A DNA stretch of 64,000 nt from Streptomyces sp. G-G2 (GTDB lineage Bacteria; Actinomycetota; Actinomycetes; Streptomycetales; Streptomycetaceae), in contig NZ_JASISO010000014.1 of assembly GCF_030063135.1 (NCBI RefSeq), positions 62,001 to 126,000 of the forward strand. Direction: 5' to 3'. Positions 8,921 through 18,414 of this stretch are shown piece after piece (position 1 is the first letter of the stretch; every line of letters begins with the position of its first letter). The position numbers and the translations under genes were made by a program. The notes below the pieces were generated by a model. The model did no database searches, had not been told where the DNA came from, and was given only the letters and a program-made list of their open reading frames with translations.

Positions 8921-9288
8921 GTCGTGAATCCCCCTGGGTGTTTCGTGGCGTGGAGTGCAGCACCCCACTATGCCGCTGCCCTGGGGGACGGCACCGGGCG
9001 GGGCGGTGGTTGCGGCCGGACACCCGTTCCGTACAAGGATCTTGGCGCCTGGCCGTGATCCCCCGGCGTCATCGTCGTTGGTACGTACGGGGGATGGGGC
9101 AGTGGCGTTCGCGTGCGAGACGCGATCCGGACGAGAGGTCCGCGAGAGCGCCGGGCCGGAGAACCCGACAGAGCGATCCGAGCGATCTCAGTGATGCAAG
9201 CGACTCAGTGAGCCGAGCGGTCGAAGCGATCCGGGGGATCGAAGCGATCCGGGCGATCCGGGCGATCCAAGTGGGAGGACCGACACTC
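8921..9288. promoter_or_regulatory. divergent intergenic region with 9-bp repeats
   Basis: This 368-base region separates the minus-strand peptidase from the siderophore operon and must hold both promoters. The part nearest the operon contains repeated GCGATCCGG-type units (9173-9270). I see no clear DmdR/IdeR iron box (TTAGGTTAGGCTAACCTAA-like), which would be expected for a siderophore operon, although a degenerate one could be missed. Confidence 0.5.
9222..9270 (+). repeat. tandem GCGATCCGG-type repeats
   Basis: Imperfect 9-base units built on GCGATCCGG recur four or more times just upstream of the GTG start at 9289. Related GCGATC copies lie at 9122, 9173 and 9182. The unit resembles a set of helically phased half-sites, but no known regulator motif matches. 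Confidence 0.6.
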
Positions 9289-10776
9289 GTGGCCTTGACC
9301 GAGCAGGCCGCGGCGGCGGCATGGACCGTGCCCCCGCCCACCGTGCCCCCGCCCACCGTGCCGTCGCAGTCCGCGCCGGGAGGTGAGCGCGAGGGCATCC
9401 TGCGCAGGCAGTCGCTGCGGGAGTCCGCCGCCCGTACCTACGCCCGCGCGCTGCCCATCGTCCCGGTCCGGGCCCGCGGGATGACCATCGAGGGCGCCGA
9501 CGGCCGCCGCTACCTCGACTGTCTCTCCGGCGCCGGAACCCTGGCCCTGGGCCACAACCACCCCGTGGTGCTGGAGGCGATCCGCAAGGTCATCGACTCC
9601 GGCGCGCCCCTGCACGTCCTGGACCTGGCCACACCGGTCAAGGACGCCTTCACCACCGAACTGTTCACGAACCTGCCGCCCGCGCTGGCGGCCGACGCGC
9701 GCGTCCAGTTCTGCGGGCCGGCCGGTACGGACGCGGTCGAGGCGGCCCTCAAACTGGTCCGCACCGCCACCGGCCGCAGCGGGCTCCTCGCCTTCACCGG
9801 CGCCTACCACGGCATGACCGCCGGGGCCCTGGCCGCATCCGGTGGCGCCCGGGACAGCGGGGTGACCCGGCTGCCCTACCCCCGGGACTACGCCTGCCCC
9901 TTCGGGGTCGGCGGCCCCGAGGGCGCCCGGCTCGGGGCACGCTGGACCGAGAGCCTCCTCGACGACCCCAAGAGCGGGGTCCCCGTGCCCGCCGGGATGA
10001 TCCTGGAACCGGTCCAGGGGGAGGGCGGGGTCATCCCGGCCCCGGACGCCTGGCTGCGCAGGATGCGCGAGATCACCACGGCCCGAGGCATCCCGCTGAT
10101 CGCCGACGAGGTGCAGACCGGAGTCGGGCGCACCGGTGCCTTCTGGGGGGTGGACCACGCCGGGGTGGTGCCGGACGTGATGGTGCTGTCCAAGGCGATC
10201 GGCGGCAGCCTGCCCCTCGCCGTGATCGTGTACCGGGGCGAACTGGACGCCTGGGAGCCGGGCGCCCACGCCGGTACCTTCCGCGGCAATCAGCTCGCGA
10301 TGGCCGCGGGCACGGCCACCCTCGCTCACGTCCGCCAGAACGGCCTCGCCGCCCGCGCGGCCGTCCTGGGAGACCGGATGCTCGCCTCCCTCCGCTCTCT
10401 GGCCGCCGGCCACCCCACCATCGGCGACGTCCGCGGCCGCGGCCTGATGCTGGGTGTCGAACTCATCGACCCCGAAGCCCCGGAGCCCCCGTCCCCCGGA
10501 GCGGCCGAGACCGCGGGCGGCCACGAGCCCGCGGCCAGGACCGGAGCAGGCTCCGCGTCCGGGGCCGGGGCCGGTGCGGGGGGTGGGGCCCCGCACCTCG
10601 CCGCCGCCGTGCGCCAGGAGTGCCTGGACCGCGGACTCATCGTCGAGCTGGGCGGCCGCCACTCCAGCGTCGTACGGCTGCTGCCCCCGTTGACCGTCAC
10701 CGACGAGCAGGCCGCGGCCGTGCTGGACCGCCTCGCCGATGCCATCACCGCCGTCGAACGCACCCGGCACCTCTGA
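9289..10776 (+). CDS. diaminobutyrate-type aminotransferase, siderophore pathway
   Basis: This 495-residue class III PLP-dependent aminotransferase is of the diaminobutyrate-2-oxoglutarate type. Transfer to aspartate semialdehyde would give 2,4-diaminobutyrate, a building block of several citrate siderophores. GTG 9289 is chosen because GGGAGG lies about 10 bases upstream. GPAGTDAVEAALKL, the ADEVQTGVGRTG segment and the PLP lysine in VLSKAIGGSLPL are visible. An unusual alanine/glycine/proline-rich insertion (about 400-440) interrupts the C-terminal domain. It is the first gene of a four-gene operon, with 24 bases to the next start. Confidence 0.85.
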   Translation: MALTEQAAAAAWTVPPPTVPPPTVPSQSAPGGEREGILRRQSLRESAARTYARALPIVPVRARGMTIEGADGRRYLDCLSGAGTLALGHNHPVVLEAIRKVIDSGAPLHVLDLATPVKDAFTTELFTNLPPALAADARVQFCGPAGTDAVEAALKLVRTATGRSGLLAFTGAYHGMTAGALAASGGARDSGVTRLPYPRDYACPFGVGGPEGARLGARWTESLLDDPKSGVPVPAGMILEPVQGEGGVIPAPDAWLRRMREITTARGIPLIADEVQTGVGRTGAFWGVDHAGVVPDVMVLSKAIGGSLPLAVIVYRGELDAWEPGAHAGTFRGNQLAMAAGTATLAHVRQNGLAARAAVLGDRMLASLRSLAAGHPTIGDVRGRGLMLGVELIDPEAPEPPSPGAAETAGGHEPAARTGAGSASGAGAGAGGGAPHLAAAVRQECLDRGLIVELGGRHSSVVRLLPPLTVTDEQAAAVLDRLADAITAVERTRHL

Positions 10777-10800
10777 CCCGATCCTCCTCAAGGAACCTCA

Positions 10801-12753
10801 GTGATCTCCACCCCCGATCCCACGCCGCACCAGCCTTCGGACCCGCCCGGCCACATCCCGCGCCCGGCTCCCGAGGCGGCCCCACCGCAGGCCGCGGTGG
10901 CACCCCCGGCCACCGTCCCCCGGCAGAAGGACGGCACCCCCAAGCCCGAGCCGGGTGCGGACTCCCCGGCCGGCCCCGGCCCGGGATCCGCCCGAGGGGC
11001 GGCGGGGATCCGCCTGGCCGGCCCCGACCTGCTGGACCACCCCGACCCGGCCATCGCGGCCGAGGCGGCGGCCGTCGAGAACCTGCTGCGGTGCTGGGTC
11101 CGGGAAAGTGGCCTCGGCCGCCCCCAAGGCCCCCTCGGAACCCTGCTGCGCATCCCCCTTCCGGCCTCCGGCGCGGCCCTTCTGGTAGCGGTCCGGCACT
11201 GGTCCCCGGCGGGCTGGCACCGCTTCGCCCCCGCCCGGCTCGAAGGCGCCCCGGCCGAAGCCCCCGCCCTGGACGCAGTGACCCTCGCCGGGCTCATCGC
11301 CCGTGAGGGCGGCGCGCGCGGCGGCGCCGACCTGGTGGGCCGGGTCGCCGACTCGGTGCGCCGCACCGCCGAGTTCATCGCCGACCGGCGCACCCGCCCG
11401 GAAGCCCCCGCGCCCATCTCCGGTGACCTCTTCCTCACCGCCGAACAGTCCCTGCTCCTCGGCCACCCCCTCCACCCCGCGCCGAAGAGCCGCGAGGGAC
11501 TCTCCGAGGCGGACGTCCGCCGCTACTCACCCGAACTGCACGGCTCCTTCCCGCTGCACTGGACCGCCGTCGACCCCTCCGTCCTCGCCACCGACTCCGC
11601 CTGGACCGAACGGGGGCGCCCCGTCCCCGCCGAACGGCTCCTCGGCCGCCTCGCCCCCGGGCTCCGGCTGCCCGACGGCGCCACCCCCCTTCCCCTGCAC
11701 CCCTGGCAGGCGCGTGACCTCTTCCAACGCCCCGCCGTCGCCGCCCTCCTCGACGCGGGACTCCTGCACGACCTCGGGCCGCACGGCGACCCCTGGTACC
11801 CCACCTCCTCCATCCGCACCGTCCACCGCCCCGGTGCCGCGGCGATGCTCAAGCTGTCGCTGGGCCTGCGCATCACCAACTCCCGCCGGGAGAACCTCCG
11901 CAAGGAACTCCACCGGGGCGTCGAGGTGCACCGGCTGCTGCGCTCCGGTCTGGTCGAGGAGTGGCAGGCGGCCCACCCCGGTTTCGACATCGTCCGCGAC
12001 CCCGCCTGGGTCGCCGTCGACTCCCCGGACGGCACCCCCGTCCCCGGCCTCGACGCCCTGCTGCGCCACAACCCCTTCCGCCCGGGCGACGACGCCGTCT
12101 GTGTCGCCGCGCTCACCTCACCCCGTCCGCGCCCCGGCCGCGCCACGATGCGCTCGCGCCTGGCCGATCTGGTCGCCCGGCTCTCCCTCGCCACCGACCG
12201 TCCCACCTCCGCCGTCGCCGCCGAGTGGTTCCTGCGCTACCTCGACCACGTCGTCCTGCCCGTGCTCGCCCTCGACTCCCTCGCCGGCGTCGCCCTCGAA
12301 GCCCACCAGCAGAACACCCTGGTCCTCCTCGACCCGGCGGGCTGGCCCGTCGGCGGCCGCTACCGCGACAACCAGGGCTACTACTTCCGCGACTCCCACC
12401 GCGCGGAACTGGAGCACCGGCTCCCCGGCATCGGCGGCGTCAGCGACACCTTCGTCCCCGACGCCGTCACCGACGAACGCTTCGCCTACTACCTGGGCAT
12501 CAACAACGTGTTCGGCCTCATCGGAGCCTTCGGGTCCCAGCGGCTCGCCGACGAACGCGTCCTGCTCGCCGCCTTCCGCCGCTTCCTCGGCAAGGCCGCG
12601 GACCACGGCCCGCTCCCCGCGCAGCTGCTCGATTCGCCCACCCTGCGCTGCAAGGCGAACCTGCTCACCCGCCTGGGCGGCCTCGACGAACTCGTCGGCC
12701 CCGTGGACACCCAGTCCGTCTACGTCACCATCGCCAACCCCCTTCACGACTGA
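10801..12753 (+). CDS. IucA/IucC family siderophore synthetase (NIS)
   Basis: This 650-residue NRPS-independent siderophore synthetase adenylates a carboxylate, such as citrate, and joins it to an amine or hydroxylamine. GTG 10801 has AAGGA upstream. An N-terminal Pro-rich extension of about 70 residues precedes the domain. Family marks include GHPLHPAPKSREG, PLHPWQ, SIRTVHRPGAAAMLKLSLG and, in the C-terminal FhuF-like part, EAHQQN and RDNQGYY. It is the second gene of the cluster; which coupling step it performs cannot be read from sequence alone. Confidence 0.92.
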   Translation: MISTPDPTPHQPSDPPGHIPRPAPEAAPPQAAVAPPATVPRQKDGTPKPEPGADSPAGPGPGSARGAAGIRLAGPDLLDHPDPAIAAEAAAVENLLRCWVRESGLGRPQGPLGTLLRIPLPASGAALLVAVRHWSPAGWHRFAPARLEGAPAEAPALDAVTLAGLIAREGGARGGADLVGRVADSVRRTAEFIADRRTRPEAPAPISGDLFLTAEQSLLLGHPLHPAPKSREGLSEADVRRYSPELHGSFPLHWTAVDPSVLATDSAWTERGRPVPAERLLGRLAPGLRLPDGATPLPLHPWQARDLFQRPAVAALLDAGLLHDLGPHGDPWYPTSSIRTVHRPGAAAMLKLSLGLRITNSRRENLRKELHRGVEVHRLLRSGLVEEWQAAHPGFDIVRDPAWVAVDSPDGTPVPGLDALLRHNPFRPGDDAVCVAALTSPRPRPGRATMRSRLADLVARLSLATDRPTSAVAAEWFLRYLDHVVLPVLALDSLAGVALEAHQQNTLVLLDPAGWPVGGRYRDNQGYYFRDSHRAELEHRLPGIGGVSDTFVPDAVTDERFAYYLGINNVFGLIGAFGSQRLADERVLLAAFRRFLGKAADHGPLPAQLLDSPTLRCKANLLTRLGGLDELVGPVDTQSVYVTIANPLHD

Positions 12754-12770
12754 CGCGGAGAAGAGCCCCG

Positions 12771-13427
12771 ATGCCCTCCACCGATACCGGTCCGGCCCCG
12801 GACGACACCCTCGAACTGCGCTTCCCCGCCGAGCTGCTGCCGCTGCTCGCCGAAGCCGACCTCCTGGACTCACCGGCCGCCTGGGGCGTCGCCGCCACGC
12901 CCGTCGGCGGCTTCCGCCTGGAACCCGTACGCCTCGAACGCGACCTGGAACTGCTCACCCGCTGGATGAACGACCCCGAAGTGGCCGCCTTCTGGGAACT
13001 CCAGGGCCCCCCGTCCGTGACCGCCGCACATCTGCGGGACCAACTCGACGGCGACGGCCGCAGCATCCCCTGCGTCGGAATCCTCGACGGCACCCCGATG
13101 AGCTACTGGGAGATCTACCGGGCCGACCTCGACCCGCTGGCGCGCCATTACCCGGCGCGCCCCCACGACACCGGTATCCACCTGCTCATCGGAGACGGCA
13201 CGAACCGCGGCAGGGGACTCGGCACCGCTCTGCTGCGCGCCGTATCCGACCTGGTCCTCGACAACCGACCCCGCTGCGCGCGCGTCATCGCCGAACCGGA
13301 CATCCGCAACACCCCCTCCGTAACAGCCTTCCTGAACTCCGGTTTCCGCTGCTCCACGGAAATCGACCTGCCCGAGAAACGCGCCGCCCTGATGATCCGT
13401 GAGAGGGCCCTGCGCAATCTCCTCTGA
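12771..13427 (+). CDS. IucB/RhbD-like acyltransferase of siderophore cluster
   Basis: This 218-residue GNAT enzyme of the siderophore acyltransferase group (IucB, RhbD, AlcB type) would acylate an amino or hydroxylamino group with acyl-CoA. WELQGPPS, YWEIYRADLDPLA, HDTGIHLLIGD and the acyl-CoA loop RGRGLGTALL are characteristic. ATG 12771 follows GGAGAAG and starts 17 bases after the synthetase stop. IucB-type enzymes normally act on an N-hydroxylated amine, but no hydroxylating monooxygenase lies in the cluster. Confidence 0.88.
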   Translation: MPSTDTGPAPDDTLELRFPAELLPLLAEADLLDSPAAWGVAATPVGGFRLEPVRLERDLELLTRWMNDPEVAAFWELQGPPSVTAAHLRDQLDGDGRSIPCVGILDGTPMSYWEIYRADLDPLARHYPARPHDTGIHLLIGDGTNRGRGLGTALLRAVSDLVLDNRPRCARVIAEPDIRNTPSVTAFLNSGFRCSTEIDLPEKRAALMIRERALRNLL

Positions 13428-13477
13428 CCATAAAAACTCTGCGCGACGCAGCTAAGTTCCCGATCCTGAGGAGTCCT

Positions 13478-15334
13478 GTGCCGAATTTTCCCGCTGCCCC
13501 CGACTCCGCCGACGCGGCCGTCCCGCCGTCGCCCCAGGACCCCCGCATCCCACCCGAGCTGACCCGGCCGACCTGGGACTTAGCCTGCCGCCGCCTGCTG
13601 GCCAAGATGCTCGGCGAGTTCGCCTACGAGGAGATCGTCCGGCCCCTCCCCGCCCCGGCCTCCCGGGGCGACGCCTGGACGCTCACCCTCGATGACGGCG
13701 GCCGCCTCGGCTTCCGGGCCCGCCGCCGCGCCTACGGCAGCTGGCAGGTCGACCCCGCCACCATGACCCTCACCGCGCCGCCCCCCTCGACCGAGCCCGC
13801 CACCGCCTTCGGGGACCCGTTCCGCTTCCTCGTCCGCGCCCGCACCCTGCTCGGCCTCGACGGCTCCACCCTCGGCCACCTCGTCCGCGAGCTGAGCGCC
13901 ACCCTCGCCGCCGACGCGCGCATCGACCACACCGCGCTCACCGCCGACCTGCTCGCCGACCTCGACTACGCCGCACTCGAGGGCCACCAGACCGGCCACC
14001 CCTGGCTCGTCCTCAACAAGGGCCGCCTCGGTTTCTCCGCGGCCGACACGGCCTCCTGGGCCCCCGAGGCCCGGACCCGGCAGCGCCTGCCCTGGCTCGC
14101 CGCCCACACCTCGCTCGCCGAATACCGCGGCACGGGCGGCCTCGAAGAACCCGCACGGCTCTACTCCGCCGAGCTGGACCCCGTCACCCGCGCCGTCTTC
14201 GACCGGGCCCTGCGCGACCGCGGCCTCGACCCGCTCGGCTACCTCTACCTCCCGGTCCACCCCTGGCAGTGGGACGAGATCGTGCTCCCCCTCTTCGCCC
14301 CCGCCCTGGCCTCCGGCGCGCTGGTCCCGCTGCCCGCGGACCTCGACGTACGCCTCCCGCAGCAGTCGATCCGCACCTTCCTCAACCTCACCCGCCCCGA
14401 CCGGCACACCGTCAAGCTGCCGCTCGCCGTCTTCAACACCATGGTCTGGCGCGGGCTGCCCACCGACCTCACCCGCGCCGCCCCCGCGGTCACCGCCTGG
14501 GTGCGCTCCCTGCGCGACGCCGACCCCTTCCTGCGCGACGAATGCCGCGTGATCCTGCTCGGCGAGGTCGCCTCCGTCACCGTGCGGCACCCGGTGTACG
14601 ACGAGCTGCCCGAGGTCCCCTACCAGTACCGCGAGCTGCTCGGGGCGATCTGGCGCGAGCCCCTCACCCGCCACCTCGCACCCGGGGAGCGGGGCCGTAC
14701 GCTCGCCTCGCTGCTCCACACCGACCCGCGCGGCCGCTCCTTCGCCGCCGAGCTGGTCGCCCGCTCCGGCCTCACCCCGGCCGTCTGGCTGCGGCACCTC
14801 TTCACCGCCCTGCTGCCGCCGCTGCTCCACTTCCTCTACCGCTACGGCACGGTGTTCTCCCCGCACGGCGAGAACACGATCGTGGTCTTCGACGAGAACG
14901 ACGTCCCGGTCCGGCTCGCGGTCAAGGACTTCGTCGACGACGTCAACGTCAGCCGCGAGCCGCTGCCCGAGCACGCGGAGATGCCCGACGACGTCCGCGC
15001 GGTGCTGCTCACCGAGCCCGCCGACTTCTTGCCGCAGTTCATCCACTCGGGACTCTTCGTGGGCGTATTCCGCTACCTCTCGGCGATCTGCGAGGAACGG
15101 CTCGGCGTCCCCGAGGACGAGTTCTGGGCGCTCGTACGGGCCGAGATCCTCCGGTACCAGGCCCGCTTCCCCGAGCTGAAGGACCGCTACGAGCTGTTCG
15201 ACCTGCTCAGCGAGCAGATCGCCCGGCTCTGCCTGAACCGCAACCGGCTCCACGAAAACGGCTACCGCGACCGCCCCGACCGCCCGCACGCCGTGGTTCA
15301 CGGCGCCGTGCCCAACCCCCTGCACCGTTCGTGA
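13478..15334 (+). CDS. second IucA/IucC family siderophore synthetase
   Basis: This 618-residue NIS synthetase is distinct in sequence from the one at 10801. GTG 13478 has GAGGAG just upstream. Marks are EGHQTGHPWLVLNKGR, LPVHPWQWDE, SIRTFLNLTRPDRHTVKLPL and HGENTIVVFDEND with KDFVDDVN in the C-terminal part. The 50-base gap from the acyltransferase includes an AT-rich stretch (CCATAAAAACT) that could hold a secondary promoter. Two synthetases suggest sequential coupling to both ends of citrate or a related acid. No exporter or uptake genes are adjacent. Confidence 0.92.
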   Translation: MPNFPAAPDSADAAVPPSPQDPRIPPELTRPTWDLACRRLLAKMLGEFAYEEIVRPLPAPASRGDAWTLTLDDGGRLGFRARRRAYGSWQVDPATMTLTAPPPSTEPATAFGDPFRFLVRARTLLGLDGSTLGHLVRELSATLAADARIDHTALTADLLADLDYAALEGHQTGHPWLVLNKGRLGFSAADTASWAPEARTRQRLPWLAAHTSLAEYRGTGGLEEPARLYSAELDPVTRAVFDRALRDRGLDPLGYLYLPVHPWQWDEIVLPLFAPALASGALVPLPADLDVRLPQQSIRTFLNLTRPDRHTVKLPLAVFNTMVWRGLPTDLTRAAPAVTAWVRSLRDADPFLRDECRVILLGEVASVTVRHPVYDELPEVPYQYRELLGAIWREPLTRHLAPGERGRTLASLLHTDPRGRSFAAELVARSGLTPAVWLRHLFTALLPPLLHFLYRYGTVFSPHGENTIVVFDENDVPVRLAVKDFVDDVNVSREPLPEHAEMPDDVRAVLLTEPADFLPQFIHSGLFVGVFRYLSAICEERLGVPEDEFWALVRAEILRYQARFPELKDRYELFDLLSEQIARLCLNRNRLHENGYRDRPDRPHAVVHGAVPNPLHRS

Positions 15335-15385
15335 CCGCTCGCCGGTGCGGCACTGTCAGTGGAGCCCCGTAGGGTTGGCAGTGCT

Positions 15386-17356
15386 ATGACGAAGCCCTCT
15401 CTCCCCGACCTGCTGCACGCCGCCGTCACCGCCGTCGGCGGTACGGAGCGGCCCGGCCAGGTGGCCATGGCCGAAGCCGTCGCCGAAGCCATCGACGACA
15501 ACTCCCACCGGCTGATCCAGGCAGGTACGGGTACCGGAAAGTCCCTCGGTTACCTTGTGCCCGCCCTCGCACACGGCGAGCGCGTGGTCGTGGCCACCGC
15601 CACGCTCGCCCTCCAGCGCCAGCTGGTCGAGCGGGACCTGCCGCGCACGGTCGAGGCGCTGCATCCGCAGCTGCGCCGCCGACCGCAGTTCGCCATGCTC
15701 AAGGGCCGCTCCAACTACCTCTGCCTGCACCGCCTGCACGAGGGCGCGCCGCAGGACGAGGAGGAAGGCCTCTTCGACCAGTTCGAAGCGGCCACCGCCA
15801 CGAGCAAGCTGGGCAAGGACCTGCTGCGCCTGCGCGACTGGTCCGACGAGACGGAGACCGGCGACCGGGACGACCTGACCCCCGGCGTCTCGGACAAGGC
15901 CTGGGCGCAGATCTCCGTGTCCTCCCGGGAGTGCCTGGGCGCGACGAAATGCGCGTACGGGGCTGAGTGCTTCGCCGAGGCGGCCCGCGAGCGGGCCAAG
16001 CTCGCCGACGTCGTGGTCACCAACCACGCCCTGCTGGCCATCGACGCGATCCAGGGCGCTCCGGTGCTCCCGCCGCACGAGGTGCTGATCGTCGACGAGG
16101 CCCACGAGCTGGTCTCCCGGGTCACCGGAGTCGCCACCGGCGAACTCACTCCGGGCCAGGTCAACCGCGCCGTGAAGCGGTCCGCGAAGCTGGTCAACGA
16201 GAAGATCGCGGATTCGCTCCAGACCGCGGCCGAGACCTTCGAGCGGGTCATGGAGCTGGCGCTGCCGGGCAGGCTGGAAGTCGTCCCCGATGACCTCGGC
16301 TACGCCCTGCTCGCCCTGCGGGACGCCTCACGCAATGTGATCTCGGCGATCGGCGGCACCCGCGACAAGTCCGTCCAGGACGAGGACGCCGTACGCAAGC
16401 AGGCCCTCGCCGCGGTGGAGGGCATCCACAGCGTGGCGGAGCGGATCACTCTCGGTTCCGAGTACGACGTGGTCTGGTACGAACGCCACGACCGCTTCGG
16501 CGCCACCCTCCGGGTCGCCCCGCTCTCGGTGTCCGGCCTGCTGCGCGAGAAGCTGTTCGAGGAACGTTCCGTGGTCCTCACGTCCGCCACCCTGAAGCTT
16601 GGCGGTGACTTCAACGGGGTCGCCGCGTCGATGGGGCTCTCGCCCGAAGGGGTCGAGGGGGAGGACGTACCGGTCTGGAAGGGCCTGGACGTCGGCTCGC
16701 CGTTCGACTACCCGAAGCAGGGCATCCTCTACGTCGCCAAGCACCTGGCCACCCCTGGGCGCGAGGGCACCCGCGGGGACATGGTCGACGAGCTGGCCGA
16801 GCTGATCGAGGCGGCCGGCGGCCGCACCCTCGGCCTGTTCTCATCCATGCGCGGGGCCAAGGCGGCCGCCGAGGAGCTGCGCGAGCGGCTCGAACACCCG
16901 ATCCTGCTCCAGGGCGAGGAGACGCTCGGCGAATTGATCAAGGCGTTCGCCGCCGATCCGAAGACCTGTCTCTTCGGCACGCTCTCGCTCTGGCAGGGCG
17001 TGGACGTCCCGGGCCCCAGCTGTCAGCTGGTGATCATGGACCGTATTCCGTTCCCGCGCCCCGACGACCCGCTGATGAGTGCCCGGCAGAAGTCGGTGGA
17101 GGAGCGCGGCGGCAACGGCTTCATGGCGGTGGCCGCTACCCACGCGGCCCTGCTCATGGCCCAGGGCGCGGGCCGGCTCGTACGGGCCACCGGCGACCGC
17201 GGGGTGGTGGCGGTGCTGGACCCGCGGCTGGCCACGGCCCGCTACGGCAGCTTCGTGCGGGCCACGCTGCCGGACTTCTGGTACACCACGGACCGCAACC
17301 AGGTCCGGCGCTCCCTGGCCGCCATCGACGCGACCGCCAAGGCCGACGGCAAGTAG
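15386..17356 (+). CDS. DinG/XPD-like ATP-dependent DNA helicase
   Basis: This 656-residue superfamily 2 helicase is of the DinG/YoaA type. Walker A is AGTGTGKS (about residue 51) and the DEAH box is DEAHEL. Four spaced cysteines between them (NYLCLHR, RECLGATKCAYGAEC) form the probable iron-sulfur site of XPD-like 5'-3' helicases. C-terminal motifs LWQGVDVPG and QGAGRLVR complete the core. ATG 15386 is chosen; a TAGGGT -10-like hexamer at 15370 suggests a very short leader. It converges with lexA over a shared terminator, and DinG-type genes are often damage-related. Confidence 0.9.
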   Translation: MTKPSLPDLLHAAVTAVGGTERPGQVAMAEAVAEAIDDNSHRLIQAGTGTGKSLGYLVPALAHGERVVVATATLALQRQLVERDLPRTVEALHPQLRRRPQFAMLKGRSNYLCLHRLHEGAPQDEEEGLFDQFEAATATSKLGKDLLRLRDWSDETETGDRDDLTPGVSDKAWAQISVSSRECLGATKCAYGAECFAEAARERAKLADVVVTNHALLAIDAIQGAPVLPPHEVLIVDEAHELVSRVTGVATGELTPGQVNRAVKRSAKLVNEKIADSLQTAAETFERVMELALPGRLEVVPDDLGYALLALRDASRNVISAIGGTRDKSVQDEDAVRKQALAAVEGIHSVAERITLGSEYDVVWYERHDRFGATLRVAPLSVSGLLREKLFEERSVVLTSATLKLGGDFNGVAASMGLSPEGVEGEDVPVWKGLDVGSPFDYPKQGILYVAKHLATPGREGTRGDMVDELAELIEAAGGRTLGLFSSMRGAKAAAEELRERLEHPILLQGEETLGELIKAFAADPKTCLFGTLSLWQGVDVPGPSCQLVIMDRIPFPRPDDPLMSARQKSVEERGGNGFMAVAATHAALLMAQGAGRLVRATGDRGVVAVLDPRLATARYGSFVRATLPDFWYTTDRNQVRRSLAAIDATAKADGK

Positions 17357-17430
17357 TCCCCAGCCGAGGCGGACGATCGGCCGGACGCGCGGCGCGGCGG
17401 GCAGCCGGACGGCGAGGCGGACAGCAAGCA

Positions 17431-17461
17431 GCCCCGGGACCGGCGCAGTAGGTCCCGGGGC
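17431..17461. terminator. bidirectional terminator hairpin
   Basis: An 11-base perfect stem (GCCCCGGGACC with GGTCCCGGGGC) and a 9-base loop lie between the convergent helicase and lexA genes, 20 bases from the lexA stop. There is no T tract, as usual in Streptomyces. Confidence 0.75.
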
Positions 17462-17480
17462 CGAATGGTGGCGGCGGCTT

Positions 17481-18272
17481 TCAGAGCCGCCGCAGTACCG
17501 CGACGACCTTGCCGAGGATCGTCGCCTCGTCGCCGGGGATCGGCTGGTACGCCGCGTTGTGAGGGAGCAGCCAGACATGGCCGTCCTCGCGCTTGAACCG
17601 CTTGACCGTGGCCTCGCCGTCGAGCATCGCGGCCACGATGTCGCCGTTCTCCGCGACGGGCTGGCGGCGGACCGTGACCCAGTCGCCGTCACAGATGGCG
17701 GCCTCGATCATCGAGTCGCCGACGACCTTGAGGATGAACAGCTCCCCGTCACCGACGAGCTGCCGGGGGAGGGGGAAGACGTCCTCGACCGACTCCTCGG
17801 CGAGGATCGGGCCACCCGCCGCGATCCGGCCGACCAGGGGAACGTAGGAGGCGGCGGGCTTGCCGGTGGTGTCCGTGGGCTGCGAGCTGGGCTGGTCGGA
17901 GCCGCGCACCTCGTAGGCCCGGGGGCGGTGCGGGTCGCGGCGCAGGAAGCCCTTGCGCTCCAGGGCCATCAGCTGGTGGGCGACGGACGAGGTGCTGGAC
18001 AGGCCGACCGCCTGGCCGATCTCCCGCATCGACGGCGGATAGCCGCGTCGCTGCACCGAGTCGCGAATGACTTCGATGACCCTCCGCTGCCGGTCCGTGA
18101 GCCCCGAGCTGTCGGCGCGGATGCCTGGCGGGCGCCCCGGCAGCGAGCGTGCGGGGCGGGTGGGCTCCGCCTCCTGGTTCAGGCTTGAGTCATTCATTGC
18201 ATGCACCGGCTCGAGTCGGCTCTGGGAGCGGTTCTGGGCAGTGATGGTGGCACTGTCTGCGGTCGTGGTCAC
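17481..18272 (-). CDS. lexA: LexA repressor
   Basis: This 263-residue SOS repressor starts at GTG 18272 with GAGAGGGG upstream; the N-terminal [13 protein letters not shown] matches known Streptomyces LexA starts. The winged helix DNA-binding domain contains [19 protein letters not shown]. The self-cleavage site is the Ala-Gly bond in GRIAAGGP, and the catalytic pair is Ser in GDSMIEAA and Lys in ATVKRFKRE. The promoter carries a LexA box overlapping the -35 region (18339-18352), so autorepression is expected. RecA-stimulated cleavage releases the regulon. Confidence 0.97.
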   Translation of the reverse strand: MTTTADSATITAQNRSQSRLEPVHAMNDSSLNQEAEPTRPARSLPGRPPGIRADSSGLTDRQRRVIEVIRDSVQRRGYPPSMREIGQAVGLSSTSSVAHQLMALERKGFLRRDPHRPRAYEVRGSDQPSSQPTDTTGKPAASYVPLVGRIAAGGPILAEESVEDVFPLPRQLVGDGELFILKVVGDSMIEAAICDGDWVTVRRQPVAENGDIVAAMLDGEATVKRFKREDGHVWLLPHNAAYQPIPGDEATILGKVVAVLRRL

Positions 18273-18338
18273 GTCTGCGGCCCCTCTCGAAATGTTCTCC
18301 CTAGTTGGACAACGGTAGTTGCTTTCGAAAGGTTGCGC

Positions 18339-18352
18339 CAAACACACGTTCG
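18339..18352 (-). promoter_or_regulatory. LexA box over lexA promoter
   Basis: The site reads CAAACACACGTTCG on the plus strand, one mismatch from CGAAC-N4-GTTCG. On the minus strand it abuts TTGGCG, a -35-like hexamer 18 bases from TACCGT. This placement fits autorepression of lexA. Confidence 0.75.
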
Positions 18353-18414
18353 AGTGAAAAATCGCAGATCGCTCAGTGTGGCCATACGGGGAGGTGTATA
18401 GACGACCGGTTGAC

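Noticed and set aside
9122..9270. CRISPR array
   Set aside because: The repeats are about 9 bases and contiguous, without unique spacers or cas genes.
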